From positions 1 to 64,000 of the forward strand of contig CALZHQ010000024.1 in assembly GCA_945787295.1 (NCBI GenBank): a stretch of 64,000 nucleotides of DNA, in the 5' to 3' direction. The stretch is from an uncultured Desulfuromonadales bacterium. Its GTDB lineage: Bacteria > Desulfobacterota > Desulfuromonadia > Desulfuromonadales > Geopsychrobacteraceae. Shown here piece after piece: positions 43,282-51,249 of the stretch. Within the stretch, counting starts at the first letter, position 1. The number at the start of each line of letters is the position of its first letter. The notes under the pieces are model-generated. The model made no database searches, had not been told where the DNA came from, and saw nothing but the letters and a program-made list of their open reading frames with translations. The translations under genes were made by a program, and so were the position numbers.

Positions 43282-43641
43282 ATGAACATGACACCCAATA
43301 ACAGTAAACCTGTTTACTCCTGCGAAGCCGGTCGGCTTTGCCCGACCTGCGGAAACGCACTCAAGGAGTGTCGCTGCAAACAAAATTCTGCCCCAAAAGG
43401 GGATGGCATCATCCGCCTGCAACGGGAAACCAAGGGGCGAAAAGGGAAAGGCGTCACCCTGATAACCGGTGTCCCCCTGCCAGCAGATGAGCTGAAAAAA
43501 CTGGCGAAGAGCTTAAAGCAGAAATGTGGCACCGGCGGCACCATCAAAAATGGCGTAATAGAAATCCAGGGAGACCATCGCGAGCTGCTGCTGACAGAAC
43601 TGCAGCAGCAAGGCTGGACGGTTAAAAAGGCCGGCGGTTAG
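43282..43641 (+). CDS. SUI1/YciH family translation initiation factor-like protein
   Basis: A 119-residue protein with an eIF1/SUI1 fold: RLQRETKGRKGKGVTLITGVPLPADELKKLAKSLKQKCGTGGTIKNGVIEIQGDHRELLLTEL covers the whole domain, including the basic loop and the conserved CGTGGTIK. The N-terminal 35 residues contain RLCPTCGNALKECRCK, a four-cysteine zinc knuckle. Bacterial YciH affects start-codon selection under stress; the exact role of this form is not known. The start is taken at the ATG at 43282; a second ATG two codons later is possible. Confidence 0.9.
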   Translation: MNMTPNNSKPVYSCEAGRLCPTCGNALKECRCKQNSAPKGDGIIRLQRETKGRKGKGVTLITGVPLPADELKKLAKSLKQKCGTGGTIKNGVIEIQGDHRELLLTELQQQGWTVKKAGG

Positions 43642-43660
43642 CCTCCGACCGGCGCTATTA

Positions 43661-44515
43661 TCAGTGTTGGCTGCGGGACAAGTTCAGGGTATCGAGCGCT
43701 GAATTCCGCCGGCCCAGGTGATCATTGACATCCCAGGCAACATTGAGCACCATTCCTTCCGTGAACTTTTCCGCCTGCTCCGGGTGGACCACCACGGCCA
43801 TATTAAAAACGGAGGTGAAATATTTGCCATCGATCTGTTCCCCGGCCTTATTCATCAATCGAAAACTGTTAACCGCAACCGGACGGTCAAAATTGACCAG
43901 AATCTCTTCGAGCTGTTTCTCACCCGGTTCCCAGGTGCCGATCACATCCAACAGCAGAGGTGGCTCGACCGGGGCAATCATTTCCGGGCGACTCTGATAT
44001 CCTCCCAGGGGTTGATCTTCAGCAGGCTCCCCATCATATAAAATCCGCACGCGGCTGACCTCCTCAAACTGGGTCGCCGTCTCGGTGACCGCCCGTTCGA
44101 AACCGGCGCGATCTAGTTTCTGCCCGGTAGCGACTGTCGTCAAATAAACAATCAGGGTATCGCCCGCCTGATCGAGTTGCGTCAACCGCAGCCCTTGGGC
44201 AAAAGGTTGGCTCAATCGACTGCGCGGTGAAACGATCAACTCAGCACTGAACAGCTGACTGAGAATCCGGTCGAGATGCTGATTTTCACCATATAAAAAC
44301 AGTGGCAGAGGCCGGACCTTTCCAGAACCATCATTTAAGGGCAGATAGCCAACCTGCGCATAGGCATAACCCTCCTGCACGACCGGCGGATCACCAAAGT
44401 GCTGCAGATAGGCAGCACTGGGATACACCTTGCCCCCAGCTTCAGACAGCGGCTCCTGCTGTTCGCAGGCTGGCAGCAGAAGCAACATCAAACCGATAAG
44501 TATTCCCAAGCGCAT
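43661..44515 (-). CDS. GerMN-domain lipoprotein
   Basis: A 284-residue predicted lipoprotein. The signal peptide ends in a lipobox LLLLPAC at residue 17. Residues about 55-165 match the GerMN/germane fold: LPLFLYGENQHLDRILSQLFSAEL, TLIVYLTTVATGQKLDRAGFERAVTETATQF and SRVRILYDGEP. The C-terminal 110 residues form a beta-rich domain (LLLDVIGTWEPGEKQLEEILVNFDRPV). The domain was named from the spore germination protein GerM, but lipoproteins with it also occur in non-sporulating bacteria. It is transcribed divergently from the SH3 protein. Function unknown; envelope-located. Confidence 0.75.
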   Translation of the reverse strand: MRLGILIGLMLLLLPACEQQEPLSEAGGKVYPSAAYLQHFGDPPVVQEGYAYAQVGYLPLNDGSGKVRPLPLFLYGENQHLDRILSQLFSAELIVSPRSRLSQPFAQGLRLTQLDQAGDTLIVYLTTVATGQKLDRAGFERAVTETATQFEEVSRVRILYDGEPAEDQPLGGYQSRPEMIAPVEPPLLLDVIGTWEPGEKQLEEILVNFDRPVAVNSFRLMNKAGEQIDGKYFTSVFNMAVVVHPEQAEKFTEGMVLNVAWDVNDHLGRRNSALDTLNLSRSQH

Positions 44516-44625
44516 AACAGACCTCCCTGACCCTTTCTTTTCAGACTAGCACATAGCGACGCCAAAGTGCTGAAAGCATCCGGCAATCCCTGTGCAACGT
44601 CTCGCAACCATAAGGTTTATTTGAA

Positions 44626-44654
44626 TTGACAGGCCGGGACTGAATTGCTCTAAT
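44626..44654 (+). promoter_or_regulatory. Sigma-70 promoter of the SH3 protein
   Basis: TTGACA at 44626-44631, 17-bp spacer, TCTAAT at 44649-44654. It lies about 45 bp upstream of the ATG and is one of the best matches in the window. Confidence 0.65.
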
Positions 44655-44698
44655 AAGCACATTTAATGTGCGATTTTCACCCCCTATAAGGAGGCAAC

Positions 44699-45133
44699 AT
44701 GAAAAAAATTCTTTTCCTCGGGCTGTTTCTGCTGACAGCGGGCCCCTGCCTGGCTGAAATGATCAGCGTTATTCACCAACCGGCTGAACTGCGCGACCGT
44801 GCGATGGTGTCCGGCTCGAAAATTATCCGTCAATTACCTCGTTACACGCCTCTGGAAGTTCTGGATAGTAAATCCGATTATCTTCACGTTAAAGATGCCG
44901 AGGGCAGAACCGGCTATATCCATCGCTCACTCGCCAGAAAAACGCCATCCGTTGCCATTACCGCCGGTGAGTGTAATGTTCGCAGCGGTCCAGGAACTGA
45001 ATTTCCGGTTGTTTTCAAGGCGAGCAAAGGCAACAGCTACAAAGCCCTGGGGAAGGAACGGGACTGGGTCCAGATCAGCACCGTTGATGGCAAAATCGGC
45101 TGGATCTGGCAGAACCTCATCTGGGGTTATTAA
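44699..45133 (+). CDS. Exported protein with two bacterial SH3 domains
   Basis: A 144-residue periplasmic protein. The signal peptide is about 19 residues, cleaved after CLA. Residues about 22-78 and 82-142 are two SH3b modules. The second has the signature AGECNVRSGPGTEFPVVFKASKG...WVQISTVDGKIGWIWQNLI; the first is more divergent (AELRDRAMVSGSKIIRQLPRYTPLEVL...GYIHRSLA). Such modules usually bind peptidoglycan peptides. AGGAGG precedes the ATG. It has its own promoter and a terminator 30 bp downstream, so it is monocistronic. Confidence 0.85.
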   Translation: MKKILFLGLFLLTAGPCLAEMISVIHQPAELRDRAMVSGSKIIRQLPRYTPLEVLDSKSDYLHVKDAEGRTGYIHRSLARKTPSVAITAGECNVRSGPGTEFPVVFKASKGNSYKALGKERDWVQISTVDGKIGWIWQNLIWGY

Positions 45134-45162
45134 CTGAAGCCTGATTCGACAACGAGCTATAG

Positions 45163-45188
45163 CCGCTTCTCCCTGGAGCGGTTTTTTT
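45163..45188 (+). terminator. Intrinsic terminator after the SH3 gene
   Basis: A 7-bp stem CCGCTTC/GGAGCGG (45163-45169 with 45175-45181, one G-T pair) is followed directly by seven T. Confidence 0.75.
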
Positions 45189-45335
45189 ATTTCTGCCATG
45201 CCACCATCTCAGACCGCTTCGGTTATAATTAAGAAACAGAACGGTTTTATAACCGATAAAAAGATTCTGATGAAAAACCATCAGGCCGCCTTTGTTTCGG
45301 TTATTATAGGTCCGAAAAGGAAAGGATCTCAGAGT

Positions 45336-45785
45336 ATGCAGAAAACAAAACTCCTCGTCATGGCAGTCTGCCTGATGCTGATTATCACCGGTTCCGCGCT
45401 CAGCAGTTACGCCCAGCTCGGCACCTGGGATGGCAAACTGCACGTTGTATATCACGTCTCAGAAGCAGCGAAAGTCAATTTTGTCCTGAACAATATCCGC
45501 AACCACCTTAAAGGTGGTGGAGGTGAGGAAAAGCTCGACATCGTCCTGGTGATTCATGGCCCGGCACTCGAAGAGTTTGACCGGCTGAATGTTTCCGACA
45601 GGGTCATTGAGCAGGTCAGGGAGATCCAGAGCCAGGGGGTTTCGCTGGTCGCTTGCCAGAACACCATGAATGCCAAACAGATCGCTTTCGATGAGTTGAT
45701 CGGTGACTTCAAGGTTGCCAAAGAAGGCGGGGTCACGCGGATTGCTCAGTTGCAATCGCTCGGCTACCTCTATATCCGCCCCTGA
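45336..45785 (+). CDS. Exported DsrE-like family protein
   Basis: A 149-residue protein with a hydrophobic signal sequence (LLVMAVCLMLIITGSALSSYAQ) and a DsrE/DsrF-type domain: KLHVVYHVSEAAKVNFVLNNIRNHL, DIVLVIHGPALEEF, and QSQGVSLVACQNTMNAKQI with one conserved cysteine at the position used by the sulfur-carrier relatives. Exported members of this family are common in proteobacteria and have no settled function; the cysteine suggests sulfur handling. AAAGGA precedes the ATG at 45336; upstream in-frame codons lack a start signal. Confidence 0.82.
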   Translation: MQKTKLLVMAVCLMLIITGSALSSYAQLGTWDGKLHVVYHVSEAAKVNFVLNNIRNHLKGGGGEEKLDIVLVIHGPALEEFDRLNVSDRVIEQVREIQSQGVSLVACQNTMNAKQIAFDELIGDFKVAKEGGVTRIAQLQSLGYLYIRP

Positions 45786-45805
45786 CAGAGAAGGGCCTGG
45801 TCCGG

Positions 45806-46921
45806 CTAAACCAACCGGACCGGAGCGAAACCGCCACCTTCGGTGCGCAAATTGGTCACCTGCCCCTGGTAAAGGCGAGCCCCGACGCCCAGCAACCGGT
45901 CACGGTAGACGAACAGCCGCAGGTCGACTTTGTACTCCTGACCGTTGTTGTCCTCTTCTACCGACGGTACGACAACCTGCTGCACCAGGGTCGTATCCGG
46001 ATCCTGTTCGGCAAAACGTTTGCGGGTAATACTCTTGCCCATTAGAACACCGCGGCTGCCGAATCGGGTGACCGGCTTGAAGATCAGTTTCTTTCGTTCC
46101 CCCCAGAGTTCTTCCGGATCACAATCAGCTAACAGCCGGCTTTGTGGAACCACCCGCAACAGCAACTGCTGCTCTGCCGGGGTCAACTCCAAGGCCGAAA
46201 CCGCCTCCTCGTCAGACCAGAGAATCATCCGCCGCTTGTCGGCCAGCAGCCCGTAAGCAAACGGGTTTGGCGAAAGACAAACAGTACCGGCCAGATAAGC
46301 CTCTTTCAGATCTGCCAGCTCAGGCTCCTCAAGAAAGAAATCGCAGTGTCGGTTGTAAACCAGGTCGACTTTTTGGCCATTGAAAAACATCCCGTTTTCA
46401 TTGGCAGTCAGTTGTTCGGCAGCCACAATTTCAACCTGCAGCCCCTGTTGGATCAGCCAGTCACGGCAGGCGACCATTTCAGGGTAGAGCGGTTGTTCCG
46501 GCGGATCTGCATCAAGCAGAACCACATGTCTCAGCTCTGTCTTAGAAGTAGAAAAATCCCGCCACTCCTGCAGAAAACTGTCGAACAGCCGCTGTTCGAG
46601 CCGCGGAGACAAATTGATCGGATCATGCCCCTGCGCCTGCGCTTCACTCAGCCAGGCGATATAACCGCCACCGGCATTGGTGTTAACCTCTATCAGCCGT
46701 GGTCCTTCCGGGGTCAGGTGAAAGTCGTACCCCATCATCAAAGAGGCATGACCGGGGTCGTATTGGCAGACAGCCGGCAGCCTGGGAAAGACCTGTTGCC
46801 GGTAGGCTGAGCTCTGGCTCAAGCGATACAGCAGCCGCACCAAGAGCATCATCTCTTTGAGATCTTTGCGTGGCAGGCGGGCCGTGAGTTTGCTGATCGG
46901 CAGTTGCTGTAAGGCAGGCAT
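45806..46921 (-). CDS. Permuted ATP-grasp enzyme, glutathionylspermidine-synthase-like
   Basis: A 371-residue protein that I read as a circularly permuted ATP-grasp ligase. The Mg-binding motif normally at the end of the fold is near the N-terminus (GPRLIEVNTNAGGG, E78 and N80), as in glutathionylspermidine synthases. FAYGLLADKRRM is followed by the ATP-loop lysine in KLIFKPVTRFGSRGVLMG (K282), a hinge VQQVVVPS, and DLRLFVY (D333, R335). It would join a carboxylate to an amine using ATP; the substrates are unknown. It ends an apparent operon after the LOG protein (13-bp gap) and the cysteine-cluster protein. The N-terminal amidase domain of E. coli Gsp is absent. Confidence 0.7.
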   Translation of the reverse strand: MPALQQLPISKLTARLPRKDLKEMMLLVRLLYRLSQSSAYRQQVFPRLPAVCQYDPGHASLMMGYDFHLTPEGPRLIEVNTNAGGGYIAWLSEAQAQGHDPINLSPRLEQRLFDSFLQEWRDFSTSKTELRHVVLLDADPPEQPLYPEMVACRDWLIQQGLQVEIVAAEQLTANENGMFFNGQKVDLVYNRHCDFFLEEPELADLKEAYLAGTVCLSPNPFAYGLLADKRRMILWSDEEAVSALELTPAEQQLLLRVVPQSRLLADCDPEELWGERKKLIFKPVTRFGSRGVLMGKSITRKRFAEQDPDTTLVQQVVVPSVEEDNNGQEYKVDLRLFVYRDRLLGVGARLYQGQVTNLRTEGGGFAPVRLV

Positions 46922-46934
46922 CGAGTAAAACCTG

Positions 46935-47963
46935 TCAGAAGGAATTGATACGGCGGATAAAGGCCTTGAGCAGCCCGTAACTGCGGCGATTGAACTCCAT
47001 AGTCAACCGCGGTAACTGTAACAGGTCCGGCTGATCCTGCTCTTCAGGCAGGGCAGTGGTCAGCCGCATGCTACCACCCGGGGCGAGGATTTCACTGAAC
47101 TCGCTACTGAGCACCTGCAGGTGGCCGGTATCGAGTGCCTTATTCAGCCGCACAACCAATTTGTCTTTGACGAAACGCAGCGAATGATAGTTACGATAAA
47201 AATCGTTGATATACTGCAGTGCTTCAGCTGGGTCCTTGGTCATGGTGAACAGGGCAAAGTCCTCAAAGCTGATCAGACCACGCTTCAGCAGTGCATCGCG
47301 GATAAAGTCAAAAAACTTATCCCAATAGCCACCGTTATCATCGTCAATCATGATCAGTGGAATCGGCGGGTTCTTACCGGTCTGAATCAGGGTCATCACT
47401 TCCATTCCCTCATCCAAGGTCCCGAAGCCGCCGGGAAACAGGACCACCGCATCGGCTTCCTTGAGAAAGGCCACCTTGCGATTGAAGAAATACTTGTAAT
47501 TGATGATTTTATCGCTGCCCTTCATCACCGGATTCATATCCTGCTCAAACGGCAGATCGATATTCACGGCAAATGAGTTCGCCTCTCCGGCGCCTTCGTT
47601 GCCTGCCAGCATGATCCCGGGACCCCCGCCGGTGATGACCATATAGTTATTTTCCGCCAGCATGCGGGAAAACGCGACACATTTCTGATAAATCGGCTCG
47701 CTCGGTTTGGTGCGGGCACTGCCGAAGATACTGACCTTCTTACGGTCCCGGTACGGAGCAAAGACCTTATTGGTGAAACGCATCTCCTTCATGGTGGTAC
47801 GCATCAACTTCTGATCGGCCAGATAGTCATTCTCCTGTCCCGACTTGAGTGCTCCGAGAATCATCTGGCGAATCATTTCCGGATGATGAACATTAACCCG
47901 GCGCATCAGATCATCGATGATCTCATCGATTTCCCCGTTGGTATGATCAAAACTAATCTTCAT
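46935..47963 (-). CDS. LOG family protein with extended termini
   Basis: A 342-residue Rossmann-fold protein of the LOG/lysine-decarboxylase-like group. The nucleotide motif is VSIFGSARTKPSEPIY, followed by MVITGGGPGIMLAGNEGAGEA and the diagnostic PGGFGTLDEGMEVMTLIQTGK (PGGxGTxxE). LOG enzymes release free bases from nucleoside 5'-monophosphates; the short family (about 190 residues) makes cytokinins in plants. Here about 80 extra residues precede the fold and about 80 follow (IRQMILGALKSGQEND; MEFNRRSYGLLKAFIRR), a subfamily seen in proteobacteria. AGGAG precedes the ATG. 14 bp after the cysteine-cluster gene. Confidence 0.88.
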   Translation of the reverse strand: MKISFDHTNGEIDEIIDDLMRRVNVHHPEMIRQMILGALKSGQENDYLADQKLMRTTMKEMRFTNKVFAPYRDRKKVSIFGSARTKPSEPIYQKCVAFSRMLAENNYMVITGGGPGIMLAGNEGAGEANSFAVNIDLPFEQDMNPVMKGSDKIINYKYFFNRKVAFLKEADAVVLFPGGFGTLDEGMEVMTLIQTGKNPPIPLIMIDDDNGGYWDKFFDFIRDALLKRGLISFEDFALFTMTKDPAEALQYINDFYRNYHSLRFVKDKLVVRLNKALDTGHLQVLSSEFSEILAPGGSMRLTTALPEEQDQPDLLQLPRLTMEFNRRSYGLLKAFIRRINSF

Positions 47964-47977
47964 TACAAAACTCCTGC

Positions 47978-48544
47978 TTATCCGATCGCGGAGATTGTCG
48001 CCATCTCCAATTTGAGATCGAGAAATGATCTGCCGGCCAGCCGTTCTTCCTGCAATAGCAGACCGGTTAAACCGCCGCCGGTATAATGTTCAGCAAACTG
48101 CTGATAGATTCTTCGCAACTGCTGTTCAAGACGATAAAACTCGGCAACTTCTGTCGAGGTTAAAGAATTTTCAATCATATCACAAACAAAGCTGATGCAG
48201 TTGTACGGTCGCCAGGAAACTGGCAGCCGACACCCCTGCTCGGCAAGAAAAGGGCAGGTCTGGGAAAAGTCGGGTTGCGGAGGTTCCAGCCCCTGCTGCA
48301 AGAAACCGAGCAGGTTGGCAAGAGTCATATGGTTATGCCCTTTGGCACAACAATCTCCCCGGCAATCGGCACAAGACTGCAGACCGCTGCCCTGCTCGAA
48401 CAGTCGGTTCAGCCTCTGCTGCAAGCTTTCGAGCTGCTGCAATCGCTCTGCGATCCAACTTTTCTCCGCCGCTGGCAACCTCTGATAATCAGCAGCTATC
48501 CGCTTAAGCAAGCCCTGCCAACGTAAACTACGCTCTTGCTGCAT
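47978..48544 (-). CDS. YkgJ-type cysteine cluster protein
   Basis: A 188-residue protein with clustered cysteines: CADCRGDCCAKGHN, CPFLAEQGCRLP and YNCISFVC, the pattern of the UPF0153/YkgJ zinc- or iron-chelating family. The first 60 residues and the C-terminal part are helical, with many Gln and Leu. I start it at the ATG at 48544, because the alternative ATG at 48580 lies inside the hairpin of the rnpB terminator. It is the first gene of a probable operon with the LOG and ATP-grasp genes. The biochemical role of the family is unknown. Confidence 0.75.
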   Translation of the reverse strand: MQQERSLRWQGLLKRIAADYQRLPAAEKSWIAERLQQLESLQQRLNRLFEQGSGLQSCADCRGDCCAKGHNHMTLANLLGFLQQGLEPPQPDFSQTCPFLAEQGCRLPVSWRPYNCISFVCDMIENSLTSTEVAEFYRLEQQLRRIYQQFAEHYTGGGLTGLLLQEERLAGRSFLDLKLEMATISAIG

Positions 48545-48556
48545 AGAAACCTGTCG

Positions 48557-48592
48557 CACAAAGAACGGCAGCATGAACATGTCATACTGCCG
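48557..48592 (-). terminator. Intrinsic terminator of rnpB
   Basis: On the minus strand an 11-bp stem (48582-48592 with 48566-48576, one G-U pair) is followed by TTCTTTGTG. It lies a few bases after the mature 3' end of the RNase P RNA and upstream of the start chosen for the cysteine-cluster gene. Confidence 0.7.
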
Positions 48593-48603
48593 GGTTCAAA
48601 AGG

Positions 48604-48962
48604 CTGGCCAAAGAAGTCCGTAAGCCGGGTTCTGTTTCCTGCAGCAGTTACCCACTGCAGGACGATGATCATTCCTCTAGGACCGCCGTTGCCGACGGTC
48701 TCAAGCAGCCAGACCCGGGAACTTCGGACGGACCGTCCTCAAATGTTCCCCTATTCGGCCTTGCTCCGGATGGGGTTTACCGAGCTTCTGACGTCACCGC
48801 CAGAACTGGTGAGCTCTTACCTCACCCTTTCACCCTTACCTGCCAGCTATCCCTAGGGTCACCCCCGGTCCCCGTTAGGGACCATCCTGTCCTGTGGAGC
48901 CCGGACTTTCCTCCCGTCCGCCCCAAAAGCGGACCGGCGATCATCTGTCCTTCTTTGACCAG
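48604..48962 (-). ncRNA. rnpB: RNase P RNA, type A
   Basis: Catalytic RNA that matures tRNA 5' ends. On the minus strand the conserved P4-side sequence GAGGAAAGTCCGGGCTCC and the following CACAGGACAGG are unmistakable, as are CCTAACGGGGACC and, near the 3' end, AACCCGGCTTACGG. The ends are set from helix P1: 48950-48962 pairs with 48604-48616 with one G-U pair. The length is about 359 nt. It lies between the zinc-ribbon gene and the cysteine-cluster gene, all on the minus strand. The exact ends are approximate by a few bases. Confidence 0.95.
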
Positions 48963-48996
48963 CGTTTCCCTCACTCGGATCTGCGGATAGTCAGGC

Positions 48997-49707
48997 TCAG
49001 CCCTGTTCTTCGACGTAGAGCAACCGGTTGCAATGTGGACAGGTCTGCATTTCGCTCACCCGAAGCAAAGTATTGAACTGCTGTGGCGGAAGCTGCATGT
49101 TGCAACCGAGACAAGCACCGTTGCGAGCCAGCGCCAACGCCAAGCCACCACGCCGCTTGAACAGGGTCTGATACTTCCGCAGCAGCGAAGCAGGCAGGTC
49201 ATTGGCCAGTGAACTGCGCGTCTCTTTGCGCTTTCCCAGGGTGCTGTCAGATTCAGACAAGAGTGCAGAGATTTCTGCACCGCGCGCATTAGCCTTTTCC
49301 TTGATCGCCGCCAGCTCGCTCTCTTTCTCCTGCTGATCTTCTGCAAGCGCATTGATTTCCTGCTGCTTGGCCAGCATCTGCTCATCCAGATCCTTATTGG
49401 CTTTCTTCGCCATATCGATCTCTTTGAGAACGGCAACATACTCTTTCTGCGTCTGAATTTCCGGCAGTCGCCCTTCAACCCGGGCGATGTTGTCCCGCTC
49501 CCTCAGCAGATCCTGCTGCAGCTGAGCTTCATCTTTCTGCAGCACCGCCAGCTCGGCATTCAGCTCATCAAGCATCCCCTGGACCCGGTCAGCATCTGCC
49601 TCGAACGTGGCCAGTTCATCACGATAGTCCTGTTGAATTGACTCGATGGAACTGATTTCCTGGTCAATTTCCTGAAGTTCTTTCAGCAGGTTCATCTTTT
49701 CATGCAC
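48997..49707 (-). CDS. Coiled-coil protein with C-terminal zinc ribbon
   Basis: A 236-residue protein. Residues about 5-170 form a long coiled coil (LLKELQEIDQEISSIESIQQ..., RVEGRLPEIQTQKEYVAVLKEIDMAKK). The C-terminal C4 zinc ribbon is GACLGCNMQLPPQQFNTLL...TCPHCNRLLYVEE, as in the PF02591 family, for which a role in cell-envelope or nucleic-acid processes has been suggested but not settled. I choose the GTG at 49707, because GGAGG lies 7 bp upstream; the TTG at 49734 adds nine residues that include that site. It follows the Nif3-like gene by 40 bp, a gene pair often found together. Confidence 0.87.
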   Translation of the reverse strand: MHEKMNLLKELQEIDQEISSIESIQQDYRDELATFEADADRVQGMLDELNAELAVLQKDEAQLQQDLLRERDNIARVEGRLPEIQTQKEYVAVLKEIDMAKKANKDLDEQMLAKQQEINALAEDQQEKESELAAIKEKANARGAEISALLSESDSTLGKRKETRSSLANDLPASLLRKYQTLFKRRGGLALALARNGACLGCNMQLPPQQFNTLLRVSEMQTCPHCNRLLYVEEQG

Positions 49708-49747
49708 GTTTTTTCCTCCATCTACCTTGAGCAAGTGTTCTGGACAG

Positions 49748-50881
49748 TCAGCCGACCACAGTAAAGGGGTCCTGTTCTACTGCCATTTCGATAACCTCTA
49801 CCGGTAGTTGACGCTCTGCCAATTGCAGCCTTAAGCGCTTGGAGAGCTCCTCTACCATAAACCGTTCGGTACTAAAATGACCGGCATCGATCAATGCCAG
49901 GCCTTCAGCCCGCGCCCGTTGCGCATCATGAAACTTAACATCACCAGTCACCAGGCAATCGGCCCCTTGGCGCAAGGCTTCACTGAGCAGCGAGGCGCCA
50001 CTGCCGCCGCAGACGGCAACTTTTCTGATTAATTGGTCCGGCTCCCCGACCAGTCGCACGGTCGGTACAGCCAATTGTTCGCGCACCTGTTCGGCAAACT
50101 GCTGCAAACTGATTTCATCGTTCAAACGACCGAGCCGCCCGAGCCCGATATCGGTCCGGGTATTTGCCAACGGGATCAGATCGTAAGCGACCTCTTCGTA
50201 AGGGTGAGCCTTGAGCATGCGCGCCACCACTTTGGCCAAACGGGTCACGGGTACAATCGTTTCCAACCGAAACTCCACGGCCTCTTCCTGCTGCCCCGGC
50301 TGGCCGATAAAAGGATCGGTCCGTTCGCTACCGCGAAAGGAGCCGGTTCCCTGACTGCGGAACGAGCAACGGTCATATTCTCCAACCTGACCGGCGCCAG
50401 CAGCGAAAAGGGCATCCATCAACTCAGTCTCATGGCCACCGGGGACAAACACCACCAGCTTGAAAAAATCTCCGTTTTGTGGCTTTTCTAGGGGTTGGCA
50501 ACTTTCCAGGCCAAGCCGTGCTGCCAACCAGTCGTTAAGGCCATCTGCGGCACGATCGAGATTGGTATGAGCACTAAAGACTGCAATATCGCCGCGAATC
50601 GCCCGGAACAGGGCCCGGCCAACTTCATCGACCGGGCTCAGGCGTTGCAACGGTTTGTAAATCAGAGGGTGATGGGAGATGACCAGTTGAGCATCCAGAC
50701 GCTCTGCCTCTTTGATGGCGAGTTCTTCCGCATCGAGGCAGACCAGAATCCGCTCGACGGCTGCCGCCGGGTCGCCGATCTGCAAGCCAACGTTATCCCA
50801 ATCTTCGGCCAGCGCTGGAGCGTAAAGCGAGTTCAGCAGTCCGACCAGCTCGGCGACCCGGGTCGTTTTCTGCTTAGCCAT
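49748..50881 (-). CDS. Nif3-like dinuclear metal centre protein
   Basis: A 377-residue member of the NIF3/YbgI family (also annotated GTP cyclohydrolase 1 type 2). The metal-ligand segments are VISHHPLIYKPLQRL, FSAHTNLDRAADGLNDWLA and, near the C-terminus, DAGHFSTERFMVEEL. It has the long form with an inserted PII-like middle domain (about residues 130-230: LVVFVPGGHETELMDALFAAGAGQVGEYDRC). The family forms toroidal hexamers and its reaction is uncertain. An intrinsic terminator lies just upstream and the zinc-ribbon gene just downstream on the same strand. Confidence 0.92.
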   Translation of the reverse strand: MAKQKTTRVAELVGLLNSLYAPALAEDWDNVGLQIGDPAAAVERILVCLDAEELAIKEAERLDAQLVISHHPLIYKPLQRLSPVDEVGRALFRAIRGDIAVFSAHTNLDRAADGLNDWLAARLGLESCQPLEKPQNGDFFKLVVFVPGGHETELMDALFAAGAGQVGEYDRCSFRSQGTGSFRGSERTDPFIGQPGQQEEAVEFRLETIVPVTRLAKVVARMLKAHPYEEVAYDLIPLANTRTDIGLGRLGRLNDEISLQQFAEQVREQLAVPTVRLVGEPDQLIRKVAVCGGSGASLLSEALRQGADCLVTGDVKFHDAQRARAEGLALIDAGHFSTERFMVEELSKRLRLQLAERQLPVEVIEMAVEQDPFTVVG

Positions 50882-50903
50882 TATGCGTTACCTGCAAAAA
50901 GAA

Positions 50904-50931
50904 AGAGTGCACCGGTTTTCCGGTGCACTCT
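50904..50931 (-). terminator. Intrinsic terminator between the tRNA and nif3-like gene
   Basis: A perfect 12-bp stem (50904-50915 with 50920-50931) with a four-base loop. On the minus strand it is followed by TTCTTTTT, so it would stop transcription from the tRNA gene before the Nif3-like gene. The spacer 50932-51085 otherwise contains only a small GGCGG/CCGCC hairpin at 51061-51075. Confidence 0.75.
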
Positions 50932-51085
50932 AGTATGATCTGGTTTTCCCCCTTGGCGATTTCAGCCGCGCTCTTTGCACATCCCCACTGACAAGCTCCG
51001 GGGTGTGTTATCTCTGTCAATCGATTTTCAGCGTTCAACAAATCTGCCTGGGTTCCATGCGGCGGAATGACCGCCAGGGGTTAAG

Positions 51086-51162
51086 TGGTGGGCCCACGAG
51101 GACTCGAACCTCGGACCAGCCGGTTATGAGCCGGCGGCTCTAACCAACTGAGCTATAGGCCC
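51086..51162 (-). tRNA. tRNA with CAU anticodon (Ile2 or elongator Met)
   Basis: A 77-nt tRNA on the minus strand beginning GGGCCTATAGCTCAGTTGG and ending GTGGGCCCACCA, with the CCA encoded. The acceptor stem GGGCCTA closes with TGGGCCC through one mismatch or wobble position. The D loop is AGCTCAGTTGGTTAGAGC, the T arm contains GGTTCGAGTCC, and the anticodon CAU lies at 51126-51128 in a GC-rich stem GCCGG-CTCATAA-CCGGC. CAU can be elongator Met or lysidine-modified Ile2; the similarity to Bacillus Ile2 makes me favour Ile2. It is not initiator-like, since the stem lacks the GGG/CCC pairs. Confidence 0.9.
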
Positions 51163-51180
51163 TTTCTTGCACAAGCGCAC

Positions 51181-51210
51181 ATAGTAAGAAAATCGCTCTT
51201 CCCATGTCAA
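51181..51210 (-). promoter_or_regulatory. Promoter of the CAU tRNA
   Basis: On the minus strand a perfect TTGACA (51205-51210) and TACTAT (51181-51186) are separated by 18 bp, about 20 bp ahead of the mature tRNA 5' end. Confidence 0.6.
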
Positions 51211-51249
51211 GATTTTAGTGCGCATAATACAGATTATACGCATTAATTA

